Origin: Triops longicaudatus
Taxonomy: Eukaryota > Arthropoda > Branchiopoda > Notostraca > Triopsidae
Direction: 5' to 3'
DNA length: 64,000 nt
Assembly (NCBI GenBank): GCA_022885665.1
Contig: JAGQDJ010000143.1
Span: 62,001-126,000, forward strand
Shown: piece after piece, positions 23,759 to 34,000 of the stretch
How the letters are laid out: every line of letters starts with the position of its first letter
Numbering within the stretch: the first letter of the stretch is position 1
Translations under genes and position numbers: made by a program
Notes under the pieces: model-generated
Databases searched by the model: none
Seen by the model: the letters and a program-made list of their open reading frames with translations, nothing else
What the model was told of the DNA's origin: nothing

Positions 23759-24347
23759 GCTACAGGTAGTAGGTTACGTAGCCTTTTTAATACAAACAAT
23801 GTTGCTAAAAACGCTTACGCAGAAATAGGAATCTCCTACTGTCTAGAGAACGGTAGCTGGTCGAAACCGTCTACTACATTCCGTTGCGAGCTACTGACCA
23901 GTACATCGACAAGTACTCTCGACCCGGCACGCCTAAATGCCTATGCAGCGAACGACACATTAATGACTGATCAGAACATGACAGTCTGCTCTTCGGAAAT
24001 GCAAAGTTATAATTCTTTGTTGAAATTTGACACTATACGAAGATAAAGACTTACTTCAGTCTATAGTAGGTGCGTGGAGGGGTGCATTCATTGGTGCTAT
24101 CGGACTTAATAGTATTTTCTTGGCCATTACAATAGTACTTGGCTACAAGTAGTAAGTAAACGCAATTCTTTCTAAACAAACTGTCCATAATAGTAAGTCT
24201 TCTAGCTTACAATCGAAGAAATCAGACCAAACATCCTCTAGAAATAAGGAGCCTAATTCCGAAGCTAGCAAACCGCTGGGGGATTATAGAGATGCTTGTG
24301 CTTCCGATTTAAAATATGCCAATCCAATTTATGAAACTGTACCATGA
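23759..24347 (+). pseudogene. possible small single-pass membrane protein, apparently frameshifted
   Basis: After a good acceptor (TTCATATTCGCAG) a frame encodes an extracellular-looking segment with SYCLENGSWSKPSTTFRCE, a Cys-Trp-Cys pattern like the end of a sushi or hormone-receptor domain, and several N-glycosylation sites. Near 24035 this frame stops. The neighbouring frame continues with a hydrophobic helix (GAFIGAIGLNSIFLAITIVL). It then splices at 24151/24206 (GTAAGT...TTCTAG) into a polar tail ending YANPIYETVP at 24347. No 5' exon or signal peptide was identified. It may be a broken gene, or a real one whose junction I have misread. Family unknown. Confidence 0.35.
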
Positions 24348-25040
24348 ACATCAGGAACTTTTAAGTGAATTTTTCTTTGATATCTGTTGAAAGTTTCTCA
24401 AGTCATGATTGTTTATAAAAGACTTGGATATACTGACTAGAGCCGTACCCAGGATTTTGGTTCGTGTACTTTTGAAAGGGTTTAACATTATTTTTTTTTC
24501 GTTCTTATTCGTAGTTATTCAGCCCGAGTCATGTAGTGTTGCCTTATGTTCCAAATGTCTCATAAGCTGCTGCTACCATCATGTCAAAGCGCCACACTGA
24601 TCCTTTCGTACGACAATTTTGATAAGTGGTGTCTACGCTTCTAACGACTTTGCTCTGTAGCTTACATTGTATGCAAAACTTAGAAACTGTGTTTGTATGG
24701 TTTTCGGATGTCTAGAACAAACGTAAGAACGAATTCAGTAGACAGGAAGACCTTTTTTCTAAAAAACGCGGTTAAATCAATTTTGGTTAACTTCTCTTTT
24801 TCTTTTCTTGTTAAATTTTTCTAACGGTTATAGGGCGTTGAGCAACAATAGTGTTTTGAAGCCTCAGGGTGACCCTTGTTCATAAGCGGTGATTTTCATT
24901 ATCACTGCCTCGCGATTGATTAGTCTCGTCTGCATAATTGCATTAATACATAAAAGTGACAAAATTTTCTGCACCAGATTTACTTAATTTTATGAAAGGG
25001 CAAAGTGAGATGTTGAAAAAAAAAGAAAACTGATGTATTG
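24348..25040. other. intergenic spacer
   Basis: Nothing recognisable was seen between the putative membrane gene and the decayed cellulase copy. Confidence 0.4.
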
Positions 25041-25049
25041 GTTAAATTG

Positions 25050-26700
25050 CCCATATAAAAGACCAAGTTTTGGGGAATTGGCAGGTTTGGAGCTCTCCAT
25101 TAGTTCCGAGAAACAGTCCGAATTTAACATGATCACCCGCTAAAAACGAAAGCAGAAAAGCATTAGCAAGTACTGGTTTAGTGAATTGGGTGACGCATAG
25201 AAAATTACCGCCGTAATGGCCTCCAGTCAAGTCTTGCCCGTTAGCTGCTTTGTCGCTCAAAGCCGAGTCCCAGCGATAGGGACTTGGACTATTAGCTGGC
25301 AATTTTCCCGAACGTTCGGCAGTGTAGAACAAAAGCGACTTTGTTAGAACGTCACTGTAATTTTATTGAGTACGGCCTGAAGTTGAAGTAGTGGTGATAA
25401 TGCTTTTAGTGGTCATAGTGAGAGTTGTCGTTGTAGTAAAACCACTCAGGGTGGTTGTGCTTACAGTTGTTTTGACAGTACTTGTAGTAGTAAGAGAGGC
25501 TGGCATCGTGGCAGTATTGGAAGCGGACGTAGTCCCTAAGAATTTAACACTGAAAAATATGAAACATGTTTTCATGATTCTAGGAATTAATCAATTAAAT
25601 CAACAAATATTTTTACCAGAGAAAGTGCAAACCGACTTTCCGTTAAAGAGAATGGACTTAACAATTGGCACAGTTAGAGTGTCGGGATCATGAACAAAGA
25701 AGTTTACGACAAGGATAGTGCCAGCCGCCTGTTATCCATTATAGTACAAGTTGACCAGGTTTATCGTTGACCATTCTTGTTATCGGTTGTCGATGATTTG
25801 GGTTGTCCAAACCTAGAAGAATTTTATGGCATTACTATTTAGACGCACTGTACTTGAGCAGTTATTTTGAATGACTGCCTTCTTTTTTTGTGCCCCCAAC
25901 GTAGAAATCACGACGCTAAAACCAAGCGTGACAGTCCAGGATGTCACAGTAGTTGTAATAGAAATATTAGCGTCAGCTTGCCAGTTCCCAGCTCACGAAT
26001 TTGTAAGCTGAATCACATTGCTGCAAGATGCTGTAAATATATTTATAAAGAACGTTACTTATGTACAGTTATGCAGAGCCCTGCACAAATGTTTAAACGG
26101 TATCGCTCTTTTTAATTGAAGGAAGTTAATGTATTAATGCTTGAGTTGCACACTGCAAAGTAATTAAGATGCGAAATATTACTTTGTATATTTGATGGAA
26201 TCGTAGTTGTCGGAGCAGCAGTTGTGGTAGGTCGGGCTTAGTTGTCGTGTCGTACGGACGGATGATTTGGCTGTCTGCATCCGCCTGTAGTCGTAGTTAC
26301 AATAGCTGCCGTTGTAGGAGCTCCAGTCGTCGTCGTTGTTGCTGGAAAAGCGGTGGGACTTGATATGGTGGAAGAGCACAGCTTTTGGCCATTGAATGTA
26401 AGTGACGACACGGTTGATGGTACGCCCCCGTCAGGGAAACAGACCAAAAAGCCAACGACTAAGATACTGCCTGCTGCTTGAGCCCCGTTCCAAGACTAAT
26501 TGATTAGATTGAAGTTCTTGTTGTCCGAAGTCGACGGCTGTGATACCCAAATCTTTACAAAAATACCGCGTGGAGAATACCAATTACTAAAGAAAACGCC
26601 ATAATTAAGAAACAGCTCTACTGGAGTAGGTCTATCTATTTCATGAACAGTACACGACCGAAGGTCATTATCACAGCAAAGGGTCCTTTTATAAATATAC
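25050..26700 (-). pseudogene. decayed CBM2-CBM2-GH9 cellulase copy
   Basis: Reading down the minus strand, 26700-26300 matches the second half of the intact gene's CBM2 (WVSQPSTSDNKNFNLIN, stop, SWNGAQAAG) plus a Thr-rich linker. 26035-25600 holds a second CBM2 (CSNVIQLTNS, stop, AGNWQADANI), then another Thr-rich linker. 25370-25110 holds the start of GH9 (LFYTAERSGKLPAN, YRWDSALSDKAANG, AGDHVKFG). In-frame stops lie at 26496-26498, 25993-25995 and 25732-25734. The catalytic DAGD has become GAGD, because HYG replaces YYD at 25208-25220. Everything after the first GH9 motif is missing. The intron position at DA/GD matches the intact gene, so this is a duplicated gene, not a retrocopy. Confidence 0.85.
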
Positions 26701-28568
26701 AATTACATTGCCTACGTGTGTACGTGCTTTCTGAGGCACAAATTTATCAACAACCTACGCAGAAACGTCTGTATTTTCCTTCTACATTCTATCCTGTTCT
26801 ACTTTTCTATACACCCAGTAAACAAAGCCATAGACGCATAACTGATTATCCGAGTGTATGAATTTCGTCTTACATTTGGTTTCCGTTCCTAATATCATCG
26901 TAAATGCCGGTTCATGAACGCAAATACAGAATTGAATCTTCCCATTACTTTTGAAACTCCAAAATAATTTTCCCGTACTTCGTAGTTTCTCGCGGAGACT
27001 TGCTGTACCTCACGGGTCATCGTCAGCTTTTAACATAATAAGCATTCCGATAAATGTTGGACTATCAATTGTTTCCTGATCATGAACAAAAGAAACTTAA
27101 ACTACCATTTGGTAAAGCTGTTATCTAATAGTGAGTTCGCATTTTCCGTTGAATCTATTCGTAAAACCAATTTTTGATAGCAGAACGAGCTCTTGACAGT
27201 ACTATGCTAGGTCATTAATTTTTAACTGTCGTGCCGTAAACAATCGTCTCGTTCCTTTCCATAAGCCACCAAACGTACAGGTGTTAGCGTGCGGTGCGAT
27301 TAATATTATTTTACGCATAAAAGTGTACAATATACGTAACCATTGGCACAGAAGCTCTGTAGAGAGAGACTCTGTGAACCGTGCACGCACTTCGTTAAAA
27401 TTAAATTTATCACGTGGGCGATGTTCAAATAGGTGCCCTAATGTATATATAACCGAAGAAGTTGAAAATAAAATACAAAATAAGCAACGAACCCAAATCA
27501 GATCTATTAGGTGGAGTTACATAGAACCGTCCACGCATTTTTTCGTCTAAATGCTCTGATTTTCTTTAATAAATTTAAGACTGATGTCACTGATCTACTG
27601 TTTTTCTGAAATGTGCAACTTCATAAGTAGCTAAGAACCCCTGTAGCCCCACTGCGTTTCACGCAGAGAAGTTTGTCTGTCTTTTCTAAGGTACAGTATT
27701 CCACTTCGTGTTTTCTACAAGCATTTTCGAAATTTGTCGTTTCTGTCGTTGTATGCTAACTTTGGAAAATAAAAGCATCCCACTAAATTTGCACCCACGA
27801 CAAAGATCCATGAGAAGATTTTTGTAAGCACGGATCAAAATCCAAAAAAAAGCCGCTAAGCTTGCAAGACACGTTAATAGCCTGTATTACTTTTAACCGC
27901 GTAGCTAACGAAAATAATCTGTTTTAATTATGGCTGATGTCATTCATTATCTTTCCTTAAATAAGGTCGACAAACTAGAGCATGACGTCGTACTAGGTTT
28001 TACTACATGGAGACCGTTCGATTTCTTATGAAATAGCCTACACAATGCACAAAGTTCAAGCACCGTTGAAGCTAATTTTCTACTGTGAAGCAACAACATA
28101 ACAATATGTACTGTATGATTTATTGTAGACAATGTACTGTACGTGAAATAATATATTCAATACTTCTTGCTTTAGTCACTTGTGGGCATTCATTAATTAT
28201 TTTCTCATTGTTGTCCATGCTCGCAAAACTATGTTGGGTTTATCAAAGGGCAAATATCCTTAATTTGATACGATCTTTTGAAGTTTTTATAAGGCACATT
28301 ATCTAGTGAACGTAACTGACTTTCTGTATCACTAGTAATTTGCTTGATCTGAAATGAAACATAATTTTGTAGACAAACTGGCATCCCATATTTACGCCTT
28401 GTTTATTTTCAGCAAGTCTATGAAGAGGGTTAAAAGTAGCTCTAAAAGAAATAAGTTCTTGTCATTGAAAACAATCTGTAATATTGTAGAACAATGATAT
28501 AGTTATAGTTTTAATAATCTATTTCTGCAGAAATTTGATTTTTGTGGACAAGATTAAACAAAGCTTTC
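26701..28568. other. intergenic spacer
   Basis: No gene model could be supported. Short open frames on both strands lack family resemblance or plausible splice partners. Confidence 0.5.
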
Positions 28569-28627
28569 ATTCTTGGCAAGAATAAATAATTTTTCGGAAC
28601 AACATTCATTGTTAGCCAACAATGAAT
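28569..28627 (+). promoter_or_regulatory. paired palindromes upstream of Ser-Pro paralogue 2
   Basis: 28569-28583 is ATTCTTG-G-CAAGAAT (perfect). 28604-28627 has perfect 10-bp arms ATTCATTGTT and AACAATGAAT around AGCC. They are 20 bp apart and about 125-180 bp upstream of the start at 28751. The downstream sequence (CTGCAGCC ... GGGCATT.GC.AC) also matches the upstream region of paralogue 1. The conservation suggests binding sites for dimeric factors. Confidence 0.65.
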
Positions 28628-28750
28628 TCGACCTGCAGCCTTGTAACGAAGTCAGATGGGCATTCGCTACTTGACCTCACGAAACAGCGGTTTCGTTTTA
28701 AGCTTAGTGAAGTTTGTCATTGTTGTTTTCTGTAACAGCTTTTCATTACC

Positions 28751-29398
28751 ATGAGTAGTGACCGATCTCAATCGCCTACCAGGACTGTTTATCTAGATGA
28801 GGAGCAGAAAGTACAAGGTAAGTCCGCACCTGGTCACCATTTTCTGTTTTTGTGTACTCGTTTCAATGAAAAAAGTTTTACAAGTTTTGAACTTTCATTA
28901 TTAGGCATGAGCCTACAAGCTGCCGATAAGCCTTCTACCCCTACAAAGTTGTCACCTGCTAAGGCTAATATTTCTCCATCCTCCTTGGCTATGTCCCCAT
29001 CACGCCAACGACCCAAGTCTCCATCTCGCCTGCGAACCAAGTCTCCCTCTGCCGTGCGGCCCAAATCTCCGTGTCAACTGCGACCTACGTCTCCTTCTGC
29101 CGTGCGACCCAAGTGTCCTGCTGTGCGCTCCAAGTCTCCGTCTCGCCTGCGAGCCAAGTCTCCCTCTGCCGTGCGGCCCAAATCTCCGTGTCAACTGCGA
29201 CCTACGTCTCCTTCTGCTGTGCGCGCCAAGTCTCCGTCTCGCCTGCGAGCCAAGTCTCCTTCTACCGTGCGACCCACGTCTCATTCTCCTGTGCGCTCCA
29301 AGTCTCCGTCCCGCCTGCAAGCCAAGTCTCCCTCTGCCGTGCGGTCCAAGTCTCCGTCTTGTCTGCGTCCGCGTCCCAAGTCTCCTTCTGCCGTTTGA
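28751..29398 (+). CDS. unrecognised Ser-Pro repeat protein, paralogue 2
   Basis: Exons 28751-28817 and 28905-29398 give about 186 residues. The start MSSDRSQSPTRTVYLDEEQK resembles paralogue 1 in spacing, charge and intron position (Q|G, phase 1). The body is an array of eight-residue units, [KT]SPS-x-[LV]-R-[PA] (KSPSRLRA, KSPSAVRP, TSPSAVRP). The protein is strongly basic, with a Ser-Pro in almost every unit, so it is probably disordered and phosphorylated. The acidic half of paralogue 1 is missing. The 87-nt intron has no stop and is a multiple of three, so a retained-intron form would also be open. The function is unknown; similarity to KSP or SR-type repeats may be only compositional. 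Confidence 0.7.
   Translation: MSSDRSQSPTRTVYLDEEQKVQGKSAPGHHFLFLCTRFNEKSFTSFELSLLGMSLQAADKPSTPTKLSPAKANISPSSLAMSPSRQRPKSPSRLRTKSPSAVRPKSPCQLRPTSPSAVRPKCPAVRSKSPSRLRAKSPSAVRPKSPCQLRPTSPSAVRAKSPSRLRAKSPSTVRPTSHSPVRSKSPSRLQAKSPSAVRSKSPSCLRPRPKSPSAV
29020..29396 (+). repeat. 24-nt coding minisatellite (KSPS octapeptide array)
   Basis: About 15-16 units of 24 nt are in frame in the second exon of the Ser-Pro gene. Two variants often alternate (KSPSRLRx and KSPSAVRP), and a two-unit block KSPCQLRP-TSPSAVRx occurs twice. This implies higher-order duplication as well as single-unit slippage. Confidence 0.8.
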
Positions 29399-30489
29399 CC
29401 CGAGTCGAAGCTGCAGTCGCTACCTCGCTCGCTTAGCGGTGGTAGTCCACGCCTGCGATTTCTTGACTAATCCACACTGAATGGGACTCAGGAATAATGG
29501 GCATTGTGAGCAAAATAAATACAAATTTGGAGCAGAATGAAGGAGAAAAGTAACTCGGCGCAGCTAACAAAAAAAAAAAAAAATTCGCTGTGGAAAGTTC
29601 GCTTATGTGTTTTTTTTTTTTAAAAATGTAAAATTCCGCTCGATTTTTTTTCGCATGACTTTTCATTCGTGATTTGTGAAGTTGCTGTACCTGAGCTGAA
29701 CTCTTTTCGAAATACAAAAATTCTAGCTTGATTGCCAACTTTGCGTTTTTTTAATTACTTTTCTAAACAAGAATAGTCACTTATTTAACAGAAGCATATG
29801 CATATTTCAATTCTAGAAAAAAATGTACTTGATTTCTAAAAAGATAGGCTTAGTTAGTTTGATATTCACAAATTCTTACATTGACTGAATGGGAGAAGTA
29901 GGAAATTTAGAGAAAACCAGAACAGAAAACGAAGCAGAAACGACATCATTTAAATAGCTACTGCATTGATTCGGAGATTATTAAGTAAAAAACAATCGAT
30001 TACTAATACCTATCGACTACTGAGGGGAGATCTTTTAAATTAACATATACTTAAAAAAGCGTGGAGAATTCCTTGAACAGTTATGGCTTATCTGGGATAC
30101 TAGTCATTAGTACCCTTTATGTTTATTTGCCACATATAATCCAGAAAAGTTAAACAAGAAATTTACTTTTACAAATATTTTAATAGGTAACGGTAAATGA
30201 AAAATCGTTAACGCAATTCTCCGACGTAACCGTGCTGGAGTGGGTCCGATCATAATCATCTGTCGAGTCATGCATTTTCACTTTTAAATTACGGGACGTT
30301 AGCGTTTTCTAGTCATTGCTTATTCCTTACTTTGCGGGCCATTAGACACCACCATATGATTAAGCGTCGTAGGTGGCGTTACTGCATGGCTTTCTTTTGC
30401 GCTCTTCGGCATTTCAATGTTTTTGTCATCTATTCGTGACAAAATCATGGATTGTTATTAGTTATTGTAGCTATTATTCAAGCTCCATT
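29399..30489. other. intergenic spacer upstream of TFAP4
   Basis: No coding signal was seen. The spacer has A- and T-runs at about 29570-29620 and the presumed TFAP4 promoter near its right end. Confidence 0.4.
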
Positions 30490-32501
30490 ATGGAATTAGT
30501 GATAAGGAAAGCAGGCACAAAGCGTCCGTTCGATTATATGGAAGACCACACCGATTCTGAAGGAGTTATTCGATCTCTGTGCAGGTTTTTAACCAAATTC
30601 CTTTACTAATTTTCTTAAAGGTTACCATCTGTTTGAATATCCAGGTTTAAAAACACAAAGTTGAATTCAGGAAAAGAACCAGCAGATCACGAACGGCGCG
30701 TTCGTCGCGAAATTGCAAATTCTAATGAACGACGGCGAATGCAAAGTATCAACGCAGGATTTCAATCATTACGCTCGTTCCTGCCCCAGAGCGAAGGCGA
30801 GAAACTAAGCAAAGTAAAAAATTAAAATCTTTCATATTTTATTTGCAAAAAATCGATTTTTTTAGCGAAACTCATTATTGTATAGTTCCGTTAATAAATT
30901 AATTAGCTGATAAATCCTTGCAGGCAGCTATTCTTCAACAAACGTCCGACTACATTTACCAGCTTGAACAAGAAAAAGACCGTTTAGCACTCCAGAATGC
31001 TCAAATGAAGAAATTGCTGGGCCAAAGCGTTTCAGAAGACACCGTCGACTCATCTACGCTGAAGCCTGGCAAAATTCACAGTGATAACTCTCTCTGCGTT
31101 TCCTTTTCCGATTCCCTCGAACCTTCCACCGACCCTACCACTATCTCTGCAGATGAAGATGAGCGTACTTTCGAAATCAAGCAACGACTGACCTTCCTTC
31201 ACCGGAAGCAAATTGAAGAACTGAGGCGGGAAATCTCCGATTTACGAACGCGATTAGAAACCGAACGCCGGTTGCGGCTGTTATACGAAGAGCAAGTTCG
31301 CACTTTGGAAGCCAAACTGAGCTTGACTGTGCAAGAAGATCTCCGTAAACCTGCCGTCAAACTCCAAATGAGAACGAGCTGTAACCCATTGAGAATTGAG
31401 GAAGATGAAGGTCATGGATCCGAAACGGTTGACGATGATGCGACGCTAATGGCGGCAGCACAGAACGCGAGTTTACAAGACGCGGAGGCTTTAGCAACGA
31501 AAATCAATTCGGAATCTCGGCTGAAGCCTTTATCAGCATTGCCAGCTCACCTTTTCATCGAAGAACGAATACCCGGATTGCTTGAAGCAGCAATCTTAGC
31601 GGAACCCAAAGTCGAAGTGGAATTAGCGTCCAGAGTGCCTTCCCCTGCGCTCAGTATCCATGCGTGTCCCTCTCCCAGCTCAGCGACGCTTACGAGTAGC
31701 CAAATACCTTTAGTAACCCTCGCCAATGAAGGACATTTAATATTACAGCAACAGGAAGGCGAAGTTCACGCTTACATTGATATTGACGACCAAGGAAAGC
31801 AAAAGTAATACATTTTTTTTATTTTTACATTTATAACTTAACTAAGCCGTTCTAGAAGCACGACTTATTTTTAAAGTAGACTGTTTGCTGTTCTTTTACC
31901 TAAGAAGGTGTAATTGTTGACATGTTTCAAAATTTGCAGTTTGTTTCGTATTTAAAGTTTGAAGTGTTCAAATTTTTTCTGATCATAAAAGTGTTCAGTT
32001 TTGCTAATAAATTCTGACGCAAGCTCGAATTTTAGCATTTTTTTTTTTTCAAAACTAGAAATAATTCCCTAATCGATATAACTACATCTTTCTCCGCCAC
32101 TTTTTAACGGAATAGTAATTTGACATGATTTTTAATACTGGCTGTTGTGTTTTAGGACTTACTTAGCGCATACATCGCGGCAAAACCTGGAAACGATCGT
32201 AGAAGCGATTCGGCACTTGGAAGGCGATCATTTATTCGAAGAAGAGATGATCACTCCCATGGCTGCTCCCCTTATGGAAGTTGAGATCGATGCAATAGGC
32301 CAAGCGTTAGATTACAGTGAAGAAGTGGCTGTCTCTGAGCATGAAGAAGTTGTGGGCGAAATTACGCTTACTACTACAACAGACGAGTCAACTTGCGGCG
32401 TCACATGTGATGAATCCGAATCCGTTCAAATTGTTGATGAATCTGAAGTCCGGTCAGGGCCCATACTTCCGCGGCCGGGAGTTATTGTCAAACCGTCATA
32501 G
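30490..32501 (+). CDS. TFAP4: bHLH-leucine zipper transcription factor AP-4
   Basis: Nuclear dimeric factor that binds CAGCTG-type E-boxes; the fly homologue is cropped. Exons 30490-30584, 30645-30813, 30924-31804 and 32156-32501 close to 496 residues. The basic region and helix 1 read ERRVRREIANSNERRRMQSI followed by NAGFQSLRSFLP. The loop SEGEKLSK ends exon 2, and helix 2 starts AAILQQTSDYIYQLEQEKD. This is almost identical to the vertebrate protein. A second coiled coil follows (KQIEELRREISDLRTRLETE). Near the C-terminus TSRQNLETIVEAIRHLEG is the other conserved AP-4 block, followed by an acidic tail. A frame that ignores the last intron stops right after QGKQK; the spliced reading is preferred because the conserved block lies in the fourth exon. 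Confidence 0.95.
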
Positions 32502-34000
32502 CTTTCTTCGTTCCAGTTACATAAAAAAAAAAAACAAGTTTACTGTAAATCTTTTAATTTGCCCTTTTTGCGTTATGATAATGCGCGTTGATATTTGCTC
32601 CTCCCTCCCTTGCTTTTCTTTTCCTCGTCTACATTCGTATAAGTGCTGATGGTATTTTGTGTGTGTTTGTGTTTTTTATTTGAGAAGGACAACAGTGAAA
32701 CATTTGGTTCAGATCGCGTACCTTTGAATGTGAAGTTGCAAAATGTTTTTGTTTTTCCCTGCTGAAAGGTTGAAAATACAGTGATCCTATATAAGAAAAT
32801 CGTTTCTCGAAATGTTCCATGTTTACGCTAGTGTAATTCTAGAAGACTAAGCACAACACGGTTTAGTTGTAAGCTGAATTTACACTGGTGCTATCAGGAT
32901 AAGTTGTACGCGACACTCGCGTGGTAAGAGCAGTAGTTACCGACACTAATACAAGAGCTTTGACTCATACGCTGAGTGTTGCTAAACTTCTGGCGTCTAC
33001 ATTTAAAGGCAACTCAGCGCTACTTCACATGCACAAATTGCATTCTGTCCGTGTTGACATTCCGGCGTGAACTTCGCCTTAGATGTGGTTGCAGGAAAAG
33101 TCTCAACGGAGTGATGAAAAGAGCAATAAAAATTACATTGAAACCATTGTGTCATCTCATTTTGTGCTGTTGATTTACTATGTAATTCAAGATATATCGA
33201 TATCAAATGGAGAATACATTCACCGGAAGGAATGGTGACAAAACAGTAATAAAGTCAAGATTGGACACCAAGAATAAATTTGGGTAATTGCGATTATTTT
33301 GATTTCGAATTCCTAGAGCCTTCGAGTGACGATAGGAGCACCCCGCCACTTGGTGTTCCGCTGGTGTTAACTTTCCATTTTTTTTTCTGCTTGGTTTCAT
33401 CACTTTGGTATGATGAGACACAAAAAGCACCGTTAGGTCCAACCCAGGGCCGCTGCGCGAGTACGCCCCAAACTAACGGCCTGTCTCGTTTATAAGAGAG
33501 AGCAGGTATCCTCATGGTGGTCACTAAGTAACTTCCTAGTCTTTGTCAGTTTCTCGGACTGAACAGGTCAGGTGAACGACCTAAAACCGTCGCTGAGTGC
33601 GATACCCGTCGGCCTACCGTGCCCATCGTTCACTTCAGATCTCTGGGTAGGCCCAAAGGAAACGGTTTTATTTCGCAAGCCGAATTTGCTAAAACGTCTT
33701 TGTAAGTAAGCTCTTCGAAACATCGAAACTTTAAGAAAAAATCTTAAAAATAGCTAACTGTTCTTAAATTATAGGAAGCGTTTCCTCCGCGGTCCATTTC
33801 TCCGTTACATTTCACTGCCTTGGCGCCCTATAGTGATAGAAGAAAGTGTTTAATAGCGGAAAATACGCGGAAAAAGCTTGACTGACCAGTTAACCTTGTT
33901 TTCCCTCGTCCTCAAAACCTGATTGGATACGCAGTTTTCCTTAGGGATTTAAACAGTGAAATCTTGACAAACGAAAGTTTGTCACTTTTATTACGAAAGA
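32502..34000. other. intergenic spacer
   Basis: TFAP4 3' untranslated region and the upstream region of the carboxypeptidase gene. No additional gene was recognised. Confidence 0.45.

Noticed and set aside
28569..28583. Heat-shock element reading of ATTCTTGGCAAGAAT
   Set aside because: The TTC and GAA blocks are seven bases apart instead of two, so the standard alternating 5-bp array is not met; kept only as a palindrome.
29000..29320. Minus-strand Arg-rich frame opposite the KSPS repeat
   Set aside because: A repeat on one strand gives a repeat on the other. The plus strand is supported by the paralogue and intron.
31805..31808. TFAP4 ending at the stop right after QGKQK
   Set aside because: That stop arises by reading through a GTAATA donor. 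Splicing to 32156 restores the conserved SRQNLETIVEAIRHLEG block.
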